Source: Rhizobium sp. (GTDB lineage Bacteria; Pseudomonadota; Alphaproteobacteria; Rhizobiales; Rhizobiaceae). Taken from it: a stretch of 11,754 nucleotides of DNA. The translations under genes were made by a program, and so were the position numbers. Every line of letters begins with the position of its first letter. The first letter of the stretch is position 1. Of the stretch, positions 1-7,091 are shown piece after piece. The stretch covers positions 1-11,754 of the forward strand of contig DNPN01000135.1 of assembly GCA_003501385.1 (NCBI GenBank), given 5' to 3'. The notes beneath the pieces were generated by a model. It was not told the origin of the DNA and ran no database searches. It was given only the letters and a program-made list of their open reading frames with translations.

Positions 1-27
1 TCATCAGGCTTGAGTTCTTATTTAGCC

Positions 28-177
28 GCATGTACGTTATCGTTTTATTGAGGACAATAAAACGCGACATGCTTTAGAGTTTGTCAGGGAAAAGTGGAAC
101 CCGGTTTTCCCGAAAAGACAAACGAAAACAAGAGAGTTTAGAGTCTGTCTGGTTCAATCTGAACCTGACAGACTCTA
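28..177. repeat. composite palindromic intergenic repeat (three nested/adjacent hairpins)
   Basis: Three inverted-repeat units lie end to end. Unit 1 has outer arms gcatgt (28-33) / acatgc (67-72) and inner arms cgttttattg (41-50) / caataaaacg (55-64) around a 4-base loop. Unit 2 has outer arms tttgtc (80-85) / gacaaa (117-122) and inner arms gggaaaa (87-93) / ttttccc (105-111). Unit 3 has arms agagtctgtc (140-149) / gacagactct (167-176) enclosing ggttca (151-156) / tgaacc (160-165), with one T:T mismatch and a 3-base loop. The heads of units 2 and 3 are also near-identical direct repeats: tttagagtttgtc at 73-85 and tttagagtctgtc at 137-149. Dispersed mosaics of several palindromes are known from rhizobial genomes (the RIME class), and this resembles them. 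The family assignment is inference from memory, while the palindromes themselves are directly visible. Confidence 0.75.
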
Positions 178-669
178 GTGCAGGATTTCACCGTGTCTTC
201 GGTAGAGGCAACCTTGGCATTCGACCAGACAATCGAAGGCTGGATGCTGCCAGCCGGTGTGATGCTTCGAACCAACCGGCAACTCGTCCCGACATCGACG
301 ATCTTCCTCGACGCAGACCGGGCCACAAGCGTGCGAGGACGCCCCCTCAAGGACGCGCGATTGACTGTCGACAGCAACCACAAACTGATCGGCTTCAGCG
401 ATGCCGTTCTGGCGACAGATCTGCGCTTGGGCGGCGTCAGCTATCCCGTAGGAAAGCGGGTCAAATCAAAAGACTGGGGCTTCCGGGATAAAGACACCGA
501 CAGTCTGATTTTCAGTCCCGTACGAGGTCAAGCGGCCAAGGTCGACCACCACCCCGATGTTCCTTTCGGGCGGTCCGTCTTACAAACAATGACTGGCAAC
601 GTTCAAGCCATCGTGAGCAATCAAGAGGCCGGCATTCTAGACCTTGACGATTTCACTCTGATTCAATGA
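178..669 (+). CDS. hypothetical protein, 163 residues, possibly N-terminally truncated
   Basis: I do not recognise this protein. The frame is open from a GTG at 178 to TGA at 667-669. Its codons favour G or C in the third position as in the other left-half genes, which supports real coding. It has no signal peptide, no membrane segment and no cysteine. It looks beta-rich, with alternating hydrophobic residues and many short turns (for example around residues 50-100), and ends in an acidic-hydrophobic tail. The start is doubtful. The GTG sits exactly at the right edge of the palindromic repeat, an in-frame stop lies inside the palindrome at 166-168, and no Shine-Dalgarno sequence precedes it. 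An internal ATG at 244 is an alternative start. The gene may be the remaining 3' part of a longer one whose 5' end was replaced by the repeat. It converges on the IalB gene, whose stop codon is 13 bases away. Confidence 0.55.
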   Translation: MQDFTVSSVEATLAFDQTIEGWMLPAGVMLRTNRQLVPTSTIFLDADRATSVRGRPLKDARLTVDSNHKLIGFSDAVLATDLRLGGVSYPVGKRVKSKDWGFRDKDTDSLIFSPVRGQAAKVDHHPDVPFGRSVLQTMTGNVQAIVSNQEAGILDLDDFTLIQ

Positions 670-682
670 CGTCAAAACTCTG

Positions 683-1201
683 TTATTTTTCAGCCATCGC
701 TTTGTAGGCCTCGCGAATACCCTTGCCGGACAGCGGCAGCGTCACAGGCTTTTGGGTTGCGTCCTTGAAAACGAACGAGGCTGCCGTCGCAGCAAACAAC
801 GCTTCGCGCTGGGCATCCGTCAACGGCGCACTGGCAAAACAGGACTGCACGCAACGTTTAAATGTCAATGTTGCGAAATCCTTATCGGCTACCTTCATTA
901 AAACGCCGTCTGGCAGCCAAATACCAGCTGGCAGCTCAACAACGACACGATCGACTTTTTCGCCCTGTGCCCGCCCAATCACGATCTGCGCAATCTTGCC
1001 CTGACCATTTCCTCCTGCAATGGCTTGCGCGATTTCGCAGGACTTGGTGGTCTCATCGCCGCGCTTTGCGGTTTCGCAGCGGGTAATCCAGTCGCCATAA
1101 ATTGCAGTGGTCTGGCTCGGCTCCGCCACACTTTGAGCCTGCGCCAATGATAAAGAATAAAAGCCAACCATTGTGGCAACGACGAGTGTACGGAAAAACA
1201 T
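683..1201 (-). CDS. invasion-associated locus B (IalB) family periplasmic protein
   Basis: A secreted protein of 172 residues. The N-terminus MFFRTLVVATMVGFYSLSLAQA is a typical Sec signal peptide with a positive charge, a hydrophobic core and a likely cleavage after AQA (about residue 22). The mature part begins with a YGDW segment followed by a Cys-containing stretch (TRCET...KSCEIAQ) and, further on, an FKRCVQSCFAS segment. This four-cysteine layout, the middle LPAGIWLPDGVLMKV segment and a C-terminal FVFKDATQ...LPLSGKG portion match the IalB family. Members are small periplasmic or envelope proteins named from Bartonella, and their molecular role is unsettled. I chose the ATG at 1201 over the TTG one codon upstream: ATG is the stronger start, and a gagag motif lies about nine bases before it. 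It follows the TPR glycosyltransferase gene on the same strand after a 112-base gap, so it probably has its own promoter. Confidence 0.85.
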   Translation of the reverse strand: MFFRTLVVATMVGFYSLSLAQAQSVAEPSQTTAIYGDWITRCETAKRGDETTKSCEIAQAIAGGNGQGKIAQIVIGRAQGEKVDRVVVELPAGIWLPDGVLMKVADKDFATLTFKRCVQSCFASAPLTDAQREALFAATAASFVFKDATQKPVTLPLSGKGIREAYKAMAEK

Positions 1202-1233
1202 CAAAACTGTCTCTCATTCGAAAATGCGATTGC

Positions 1234-1261
1234 ATAGTATTAGCAAGATTCCTTGCCACAA
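1234..1261 (-). promoter_or_regulatory. candidate sigma-70-like promoter of the IalB gene with a hairpin in its spacer
   Basis: On the minus strand TTGTGG (1261-1256) and TACTAT (1239-1234) are separated by 16 bases. Each matches the consensus only partly (3 of 6 and 4 of 6). The spacer contains the inverted repeat gcaag (1243-1247) / cttgc (1252-1256) around four bases, which could be an operator. The position, about 33 bases before the IalB start, is right for a promoter, but the match is weak. Confidence 0.3.
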
Positions 1262-1313
1262 TGACGAGTGCCCCGCAAGTCCATCCTTTGGCTTCCTGGG
1301 CATTGTCACAGCG

Positions 1314-2753
1314 CTATAATATTGATTGCCTTGCATCCAGACTGGCAGCAACCGCGCTGACGGGATGTGTCCACACACCATTTTTAATCTGGCGAAACAG
1401 CTTAACACTCGGATACCAAGGACTATCACTGCGCTCACGCAACCAACGCCAGTCGGGCGCGAAAGGCAACAGCACTGACACTGGCCGCCCCATGGCCCCC
1501 GCAAGATGCACAATTGACGTGTCCACAGCCACCACACGATCAATCACCGCAAGAATGGCCATGGTATCGGAGAAATCCCGAATCTCTGCTCCCATATTGA
1601 TCAGCGGCGCGGCACCATAATAATCCGAGATCTGCGCCATGGCCGGCCCCATCTGCAGCGACACCAGGGCCGTATTGTGCAATACGCCCAATGGCGCAAG
1701 GTCGCGCAAGGTCATTGATCGGTTAAAATCATTGCCATGGGTTGGCCGCCCCGCCCACACAATACCGATAGATTGGTAACCTTGCGGGATCAACTCCTTC
1801 ATGCGCCTGCGCCAATGATTGATCTTTTCGGGATCGGGCCTGACATAAGGTATCGGTGCTGGAATCGAGTGCAGATCAGTCTCAAACAGGCGTGGCAGAC
1901 CCGACAACGGGCAATAGGCATCAAAGGCAGGAACGTGCTCCCAACGATCGAAATACTGCATCGCGCTGTGCTGCTGCATCACAATTGGCTTCATTTCGGA
2001 GCTGCAGGCCATGATAATATTCGGGCAAAGCTGCGCGACCTCCGGAATATACCGGCAGAACTGAATGGTATCGCCAAAGCCCTGATCACCAATCAGCATC
2101 AAGGTTCCGCCGGACAGGGGTTTGCCATCCCACAACGGCCTATCGGTGGGCGGCAAAAGGCGCGGCGAATTGGGCATATCAAACCGCCATTCATATTCTC
2201 GCCACCCTTCCGCGAACTCACCGTTCAGCAGCAAGGCCTCCGCAAGCTCGAAATGCGCCGATGCCATGGAAGGGTCAAGGACAAGAGCCCGCCGTGCATA
2301 GGCAATCGCCTCATCAATCTCCATCCGGTCATAATGCACAACACCGAGATTGTAGTTGGTGCCTGCATCATCCGGCGACAGTTCCACAGCGCGTCGCCCG
2401 TGGAAAACCGCCTTGTCGAGCATCAACTGAGAACGATAAAGCTCGCACATATTGCGATGAAGAAGCGACTCATCAGGTGCAACCGCCAAGGCTCGCTCCA
2501 GGCGCTCGATGGCTTCCAGCGGGCGCTTCCTTTTGTGCGACAAGATTGATGCCTGCAACAGCGCCGGCACGTAATCAGGCTTGGCGTCGATAAGGAATGC
2601 AATGATCTGTTCCGCCTCGTCCAGACGCCCCGCCTGTTCATGCGCATTCGCCTCCGCGATCCACTCGTCTACGCTGCGTGTTACGGACGATTGGCCAGTC
2701 ACAAGAGCCGGGTTTTGGACGAGCTTCAGTTCCGGTGGTCGCGGCTCAATCAT
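1314..2753 (-). CDS. TPR protein with C-terminal glycosyltransferase family 9-like domain
   Basis: 479 residues in two parts. Residues about 28-195 are tetratricopeptide repeats, with repeated A..L.P patterns such as ALAVAPDESLLHRNM and AVELSPDDAGTNYNLGVVHYD. They end in a GEFAEGWREYEWR segment typical of the junction with this enzyme class. Residues about 213-470 look like a GT-B glycosyltransferase of the heptosyltransferase (GT9) type: GDQGFGDTIQFCRY at 222-235, IGIVWAGRPTHGNDFNRS at 329-346, and VDTSIVHLAGAMGRPV at 410-425 near the expected nucleotide-sugar site. The TPR part probably recruits the acceptor; donor and acceptor cannot be read from the sequence. The gene starts inside the end of the upstream sulfotransferase gene (an ATGATTGA overlap) and has no good ribosome-binding site of its own, so translational coupling is likely. 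TPR-linked glycosyltransferases are known in flagellin and exopolysaccharide modification. The domain call is firm and the biological target is open. Confidence 0.85.
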   Translation of the reverse strand: MIEPRPPELKLVQNPALVTGQSSVTRSVDEWIAEANAHEQAGRLDEAEQIIAFLIDAKPDYVPALLQASILSHKRKRPLEAIERLERALAVAPDESLLHRNMCELYRSQLMLDKAVFHGRRAVELSPDDAGTNYNLGVVHYDRMEIDEAIAYARRALVLDPSMASAHFELAEALLLNGEFAEGWREYEWRFDMPNSPRLLPPTDRPLWDGKPLSGGTLMLIGDQGFGDTIQFCRYIPEVAQLCPNIIMACSSEMKPIVMQQHSAMQYFDRWEHVPAFDAYCPLSGLPRLFETDLHSIPAPIPYVRPDPEKINHWRRRMKELIPQGYQSIGIVWAGRPTHGNDFNRSMTLRDLAPLGVLHNTALVSLQMGPAMAQISDYYGAAPLINMGAEIRDFSDTMAILAVIDRVVAVDTSIVHLAGAMGRPVSVLLPFAPDWRWLRERSDSPWYPSVKLFRQIKNGVWTHPVSAVAASLDARQSIL

Positions 2754-4572
2754 CGATAGAATAACCCAGACGGTGGATGATCGGTTTGAGGATGGGAATG
2801 ACCGGCTTTAGATGCTCCAGATAGTGGCGATAGCGATAGCGTGAGTGATCGTAGAGCTTTTCCGTGACCTGCGCATAGCTCGCAGTCCGCGCATAGCGCT
2901 TGTTCTCATGAAATTTCAGGCAACGCTTATCGAATGACATATCGATGAAAGATAAGATGCGCCGAACATGGGTATCCTGATCATCAACGATGTCCTCGTA
3001 TCGCACCGCGAGGTATTTAAGCGTCATCTCGCGCCGGTAGTGATCAACCAGATCCATCACCAAAAGATAATGCTGGGCTATCGTCTCCAGTGCGTTGGCG
3101 CAATAGAAGCCATGCGTCAAATGATTGGAATAGACCGACAGCACAATATCCAGCGGATGGCGCAACACATGGACGAGCGGTGCCTGAGGAAACATCAGGG
3201 CAATCAGTCCCATATGCGTCTCATTGAGTGGCATCTTGTCGGTGAAGCGCGTGGCACCGGGCTCAACAATACCCAATTGTTTCACACGCTGCAGGTAGTG
3301 ATCTTTCAGATTATCAAGACCTTCACATTGATCCCCCATCCACAGGTCCGCCAGCGCTTCCGGGTAGCTCAACGGGCTGTTGAGCATGCGCGGCATCAGG
3401 TTGGTAATGTCATGAACGAATGTCAGCTCATCGCCTGCGGAGATTTTCGGATGGGCCGATAGGGTCTGCTCCACCATTGTCGTTCCAGATCGCGGAAATC
3501 CAAGAATAAAAATCGGACGAGGCCCACTCTCGATGGGTTTTGCCCGCGGTACGATACGCAAACGGTTGGCGGTGAAATAGGCTTTCAAGCGCTGGGCAAG
3601 CTGTCCGGCATGCTCCGCCATATACACCGTGCCGCTCATCTCGATATTTTTGCGTTTGCCCTCTATGAAGGCGGCAAAGGCTTCGTCATAGCGGCCTATT
3701 TTGTCGAGCAGCCGGCCCTTTTCCAGAAGCTCGTTGGTGCCCAGTCCCATGCCCTGGTTGCGTTGCTCCAGTTGATCCAGGATTGCCAATGCGGTGTCGT
3801 AATCCTTGGTGCGGCCACGAATGACGGCGCGGTGCAGCACAATGCTGGGATGGCCCGGGAAAAGCGCTTCGGCCTGATCCAGAATGGCATCGGCCCGTGA
3901 GAAGTCCCGGTCCGTTTCTTCCATCCGCGCCCAGCCCAACAGGGTCTGTAAAACGTCCGGTGCCAGCTTCACGGATTCATCATAAAGTGTGCGGGCCTCC
4001 GCCATCTTGCCCTGATTTTTCAGGTTCCACGCGAGGTTGGCAAGCAGGATGGGCTGCCGGTGGCCCAGCAGCTCCAGCGCCCGACGATAATGAAACTCAC
4101 CGATCTGCGGACGGTTCGTCTCCGTCATGATCATGCCCATCAGATTGTGGGACTGTGCATCCGTTGGCGCAATACGGACTGCATTTCGGGCGTGGACTTC
4201 CGCTTCGAAGTGATCGCCCTTGCCAAACAGCAGCAAAGCAAGTTCCTGCGTCACCCACACATTGTTCGGATCAATGGCGGCAAGTCTGCGCACCAGCGCT
4301 TCTGCGGCCGGGAAGATCCCTTCCGCTTTCCGAATCTGGTAAAGGACCGCCAGCGCTCCGCCCTGTCCCGGTGCCAACTCGAGAACTTCGAGACACAGCC
4401 GTTCGGCTTGTGCAAATTCACTCCGCCCGTGACAGGCAATGGCCTGATCCACCAAGGGCAGGAGATGGCGGCTTGCTGCCGCAGGCCCAAGAGTTCTGAG
4501 GTCCAGCTCACAGCAACGGATTGGTCTAAGCCTGCTACCACAGGCGCAGAAACTGGGAGAAAGTCCGTTCAT
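2746..4572 (-). CDS. TPR-containing sulfotransferase
   Basis: 608 residues. Residues about 40-330 form tetratricopeptide repeats. Residues about 350-600 form a PAPS-dependent sulfotransferase domain. The 5'-phosphosulfate loop is visible as FILGFPRSGTTMVEQ (355-369), and the 3'-phosphate contacts as VHVLRHPLDIVLSVYSN with Arg471 and Ser479. An RYEDIV segment follows (524-529), then a C-terminal SYAQVTEKLYDHSRYRYRHY segment near 565-584. The enzyme should transfer sulfate from PAPS to a hydroxyl or tyrosine acceptor in the cytoplasm; the acceptor is unknown. It forms a coupled pair with the following TPR glycosyltransferase gene, suggesting joint modification of one glycan or protein. The ATG at 4572 is preceded by a ttaggg element about ten bases upstream. 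The first 21 residues carry four cysteines and look unlike the rest, so the true start could be further downstream. Confidence 0.88.
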   Translation of the reverse strand: MNGLSPSFCACGSRLRPIRCCELDLRTLGPAAASRHLLPLVDQAIACHGRSEFAQAERLCLEVLELAPGQGGALAVLYQIRKAEGIFPAAEALVRRLAAIDPNNVWVTQELALLLFGKGDHFEAEVHARNAVRIAPTDAQSHNLMGMIMTETNRPQIGEFHYRRALELLGHRQPILLANLAWNLKNQGKMAEARTLYDESVKLAPDVLQTLLGWARMEETDRDFSRADAILDQAEALFPGHPSIVLHRAVIRGRTKDYDTALAILDQLEQRNQGMGLGTNELLEKGRLLDKIGRYDEAFAAFIEGKRKNIEMSGTVYMAEHAGQLAQRLKAYFTANRLRIVPRAKPIESGPRPIFILGFPRSGTTMVEQTLSAHPKISAGDELTFVHDITNLMPRMLNSPLSYPEALADLWMGDQCEGLDNLKDHYLQRVKQLGIVEPGATRFTDKMPLNETHMGLIALMFPQAPLVHVLRHPLDIVLSVYSNHLTHGFYCANALETIAQHYLLVMDLVDHYRREMTLKYLAVRYEDIVDDQDTHVRRILSFIDMSFDKRCLKFHENKRYARTASYAQVTEKLYDHSRYRYRHYLEHLKPVIPILKPIIHRLGYSIDD

Positions 4573-5192
4573 GCACGCATGCCCTAATCATTTTATCGTC
4601 ACATGCGGCAGAATTCATACAGCGCGCGCATGATCACAACACTCTACATTTCTTGCAATTAAAAGGGGCATAAACTCTCAAACACGCCCATTGCAGCCAT
4701 ATCTTGGACTTCGAATGAAGTAAAGGCGTCAAGGGGGCTTCCCTTAAACAGTGATTGTTGAAACAAGATTGAACACCCTATGCGACATTGAGTTAGCCAA
4801 GAAACACTCAGCAGTGTTCGCCTGCGCGTATTCCATGTTGCAACACTTCCTTCATAGGCAAAGGCGCGTTTGCTGCGTATAACACCGAAAGGCTTAATCC
4901 CTGCGAAATTCCGCTTGAGGCCGACAAGGCAATGAAAGATGGCAGTTTGCCTGTATGCGCCTTATCGTGTTGTGACTTTAAAATCACAGCCCTCACGACA
5001 CGGTCGATAGTAAGAACTTGTAACATAAAACGCATGCCCAAGTTCATTAAAGGGGTTGAATTCAGAGATGAGATCAAGCAAACCAAGCACGCCGCCTCAG
5101 AACGCACCTGCCGAGTTTCGGGCATAGATCCCGTCAATTCGGATGGAGTTCAAATGATTTTGAGCGTCGATACGCTGAAAGGCTGAAATTGC
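4573..5192. other. divergent intergenic region, no convincing gene
   Basis: These 620 bases separate the minus-strand sulfotransferase gene from the plus-strand exporter gene, so they should hold promoters for both directions. I see no clear -35/-10 pair. Visible structure consists of the inverted repeats aacact (4803-4808) / agtgtt (4813-4818), tgtga (4971-4975) / tcaca (4984-4988) and agcgt (5163-5167) / acgct (5172-5176). The last lies just before the gaaagg ribosome-binding site (5177-5182) of the exporter gene. Reading frames at 4932-5186 (plus) and 4808-5137 (minus) overlap each other and resemble no known protein. The region is AT-richer than the minus-strand genes. Confidence 0.6.
4971..4988. 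promoter_or_regulatory. 18-base near-palindrome, candidate operator
   Basis: The sequence tgtgactttaaaatcaca is a palindrome except at one symmetric pair (C/A). It lies 205 bases upstream of the exporter start, in the divergent promoter region. The half-sites equal those of the enterobacterial CRP/FNR type (TGTGA and TCACA), but the spacing is eight bases instead of six, so no regulator is assigned. Confidence 0.3.
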
Positions 5193-6971
5193 ATGTTGGG
5201 AAAATTACTTTCCAAAACCAATAAGTACCTTGTCGGTCGGCTGCTGGCCGAAAACTTGCGAAGCCAGGCTCCCTGGTACGGCATTGCCATTTGCGCAATG
5301 CTCGTCGTGGCTGCCATGACATCCGCCAGTGCCTGGATCATGAGGGACATTGTCAATGAATCCGTGGTCTCAAAGGATATCGACAGGGTTTTCCAGGTGG
5401 CAATCCTGGTGGCTGTAATCTTTGCGGTGAAAGGTGTTGCTTCTTATATTCAAGACGTTTTCCTCAGCAAAGCAGGCAATAACATCATTGCAAAAACGCA
5501 GAAGAAACTGTTTGCCCGTATGCTGAAACAGGGGGTGGCCTTCTATTCCGAATATTCATCGTCGGAATTGTTGATGCGTATCACCTCAAACGCGCAGGCT
5601 GCTCGACAGGTTATTGATGTCGTTGTGACCTCGTTTGTGAGGGATCTCTTTTCATTAATAGGCCTTGTGGTTGTTATGGTGGTTCAGCAGCCAATCCTCT
5701 CGCTGGTTTCCGTCATTGTTGGACCGATCGCGATTCTCGGCGTGCGGAATCTGACAAAAAAAGTTCGAAAGATCATGGAGCAGGAGTTGGCTTCTCTGGG
5801 CATGATCATTCAAAACGTTCAGGAAACAGCCACCGGCATCCGCGTTATCAAGGCTTTCCATCTCGAAGACTACATGAATCGGCGGATGGAAAAATACGTC
5901 AGTGAGGTCGAGCAACGCTCAAACTCCATGGCCAAGCTTGAAGCTGCGTCCAGCCCGATCATGGAGACCTTGTCGGGTTTCGCTATTGCAGGCGTGGTTG
6001 CGCTGAGTGGCATCTGGGTTTTGCAAGAGGGCAACACTCCTGGTGAGTTGATGTCGTTTGTAACGGCACTGCTTCTTGCCTACGAACCCGCCAAGCGGTT
6101 GGCGAGAATGCGCGTCAGCCTCGAAGGCGGGCTGATCGGTGTTCGGATGATGTATGAACTGGCGGACAGGCCTATCGACCTTGAGGAAAAGGAAAACGCC
6201 ATTCCGATGGTTTCAGGTCCTGGCGAAATCCGGTTCAACAAGGTGAACTTCTCCTACAAACAGAACCAGCAGCTGTTTCATGATCTGGATCTGTCCTTTC
6301 CCGCCGGGAAAACAACGGCTCTGGTTGGCCCATCGGGTGGTGGCAAGTCGTCCATCATCAATCTGGTCATGCGCCTCTACGATCCGGATTCAGGATCGGT
6401 CACTGTCGATGGTCAGGATCTGAAAGATGTGAGCTTCAAGTCGCTGCGCTCACGCATGGCTTTTGTTGGACAAGATACATTTTTGTTTACAGGGTCGGTG
6501 AAGCATAACATTGGCCTTGGGCGCGAAGGTGCCTCTGACGAGGACATCATCGAGGCGGCTAAAGCAGCCAACGCCCATGATTTCATTATGCGCATGCCGC
6601 GCGGCTATGACAGCGACGTTGGCGAAAACGGTGGGAACCTTTCTGGTGGACAGAAACAGCGATTGGCCATTGCTCGCGCCATGCTGCGCAACGCAGAGAT
6701 CTTGATTTTGGATGAAGCCACAAGCGCGCTGGATTCAGAGTCTGAATATCTCATTCGCGAAGCTCTGGTACGGTTGAGCCAAGGACGCACGACAATCATG
6801 ATCGCCCACCGGCTTTCAACTGTGACAGCAGCTGATAATATCGTGGTGATGGAAGGTGGCAAGGTCGCGGAACAAGGCAAGCCTTCTGTTCTCCTATCCC
6901 ACGATGGACCCTATCGCAGGCTTTATGAACTTCAGCTTTTGCCGACAGCTGAACAAGCAATGCTACTGTGA
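5193..6971 (+). CDS. MsbA-like ABC exporter (transmembrane and ATPase domains fused)
   Basis: 592 residues, the usual length of a half-transporter that works as a homodimer in the inner membrane. Residues about 20-315 are the transmembrane domain, with hydrophobic segments near 28-50, 65-85, 145-165, 165-185 and 260-277. Residues about 345-580 are the ATPase. Its motifs are Walker A GPSGGGKSS (379-387), Q-loop Gln427, signature LSGGQ (483-487), Walker B ILILDE (503-508) and switch His539. All catalytic residues are present. The layout is that of the lipid A / lipid-linked sugar flippase group (MsbA and relatives). The location, directly before a glycosyltransferase and ADP-heptose genes, supports a role in exporting lipid A-core or another glycolipid. 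Drug or peptide export cannot be excluded from sequence alone. The start is the ATG at 5193, preceded by gaaagg about ten bases upstream. It is the first gene of the plus-strand cluster. Confidence 0.9.
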   Translation: MLGKLLSKTNKYLVGRLLAENLRSQAPWYGIAICAMLVVAAMTSASAWIMRDIVNESVVSKDIDRVFQVAILVAVIFAVKGVASYIQDVFLSKAGNNIIAKTQKKLFARMLKQGVAFYSEYSSSELLMRITSNAQAARQVIDVVVTSFVRDLFSLIGLVVVMVVQQPILSLVSVIVGPIAILGVRNLTKKVRKIMEQELASLGMIIQNVQETATGIRVIKAFHLEDYMNRRMEKYVSEVEQRSNSMAKLEAASSPIMETLSGFAIAGVVALSGIWVLQEGNTPGELMSFVTALLLAYEPAKRLARMRVSLEGGLIGVRMMYELADRPIDLEEKENAIPMVSGPGEIRFNKVNFSYKQNQQLFHDLDLSFPAGKTTALVGPSGGGKSSIINLVMRLYDPDSGSVTVDGQDLKDVSFKSLRSRMAFVGQDTFLFTGSVKHNIGLGREGASDEDIIEAAKAANAHDFIMRMPRGYDSDVGENGGNLSGGQKQRLAIARAMLRNAEILILDEATSALDSESEYLIREALVRLSQGRTTIMIAHRLSTVTAADNIVVMEGGKVAEQGKPSVLLSHDGPYRRLYELQLLPTAEQAMLL

Positions 6972-7020
6972 ACAAAAACGAACCAAAGTAGCGCGCTGCA
7001 GTGACGATGGATCGCAACGC

Positions 7021-7045
7021 GACTATCAACCTCGGTAGTTTTTTT
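7021..7045 (+). terminator. weak intrinsic terminator or attenuator between exporter and glycosyltransferase genes
   Basis: gactatc (7021-7027) can pair with ggtagtt (7034-7040) over seven positions, two of them G-U, around a six-base loop. The stem runs straight into a T tract (7039-7045). The stem is short and only moderately stable, so it would probably act as a partial terminator, lowering expression of the downstream genes relative to the exporter. Confidence 0.4.
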
Positions 7046-7056
7046 GAGCAAAGTGT

Positions 7057-7072
7057 GCGAGCCAATGCTCGC
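7057..7072 (+). promoter_or_regulatory. hairpin covering an upstream in-frame ATG of the glycosyltransferase gene
   Basis: gcgagc (7057-7062) and gctcgc (7067-7072) are perfect six-base complementary arms around the loop caat. The alternative start codon ATG at 7065-7067 lies across the loop and the right arm. In the mRNA this would hide that codon, arguing for the start at 7092 or for control of initiation. Confidence 0.35.
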
Positions 7073-7091
7073 TCATTTCATTTGGGTGCCA

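Noticed and set aside
41..64. Intrinsic terminator of a gene left of the window
   Set aside because: The 10-base stem is AT-rich and is not followed by a T tract; it fits better as the inner part of the first repeat unit.
81..491. 136-codon plus-strand frame crossing the palindromic repeat
   Set aside because: It reads through the repeat and then out of frame over the better-supported gene at 178-669; its composition (many Arg and Gln) is typical of an off-frame reading.
1737..2549. 270-codon plus-strand frame
   Set aside because: It lies opposite the TPR glycosyltransferase gene, which carries clear motifs; the plus-strand product is Arg/His/Gln-rich without domains.
4731..4745. aaggg / ccctt inverted repeat as a terminator
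   Set aside because: Only five base pairs, no T tract on either strand, and no gene ends here.
4971..4988. A canonical CRP binding site
   Set aside because: The spacer between TGTGA and TCACA is eight bases, not six, so I only call it a palindrome.
4808..5137. 109-codon minus-strand frame in the intergenic region
   Set aside because: No recognisable family and no ribosome-binding site; it overlaps the opposite frame and runs through AT-rich DNA with palindromes.
4932..5186. 84-codon plus-strand frame ending six bases before the exporter gene, possibly a leader or small upstream gene
   Set aside because: The protein resembles nothing I know, has no domain or membrane feature, and overlaps an equally long minus-strand frame. 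Spacing to the exporter is suggestive but not enough to call it.
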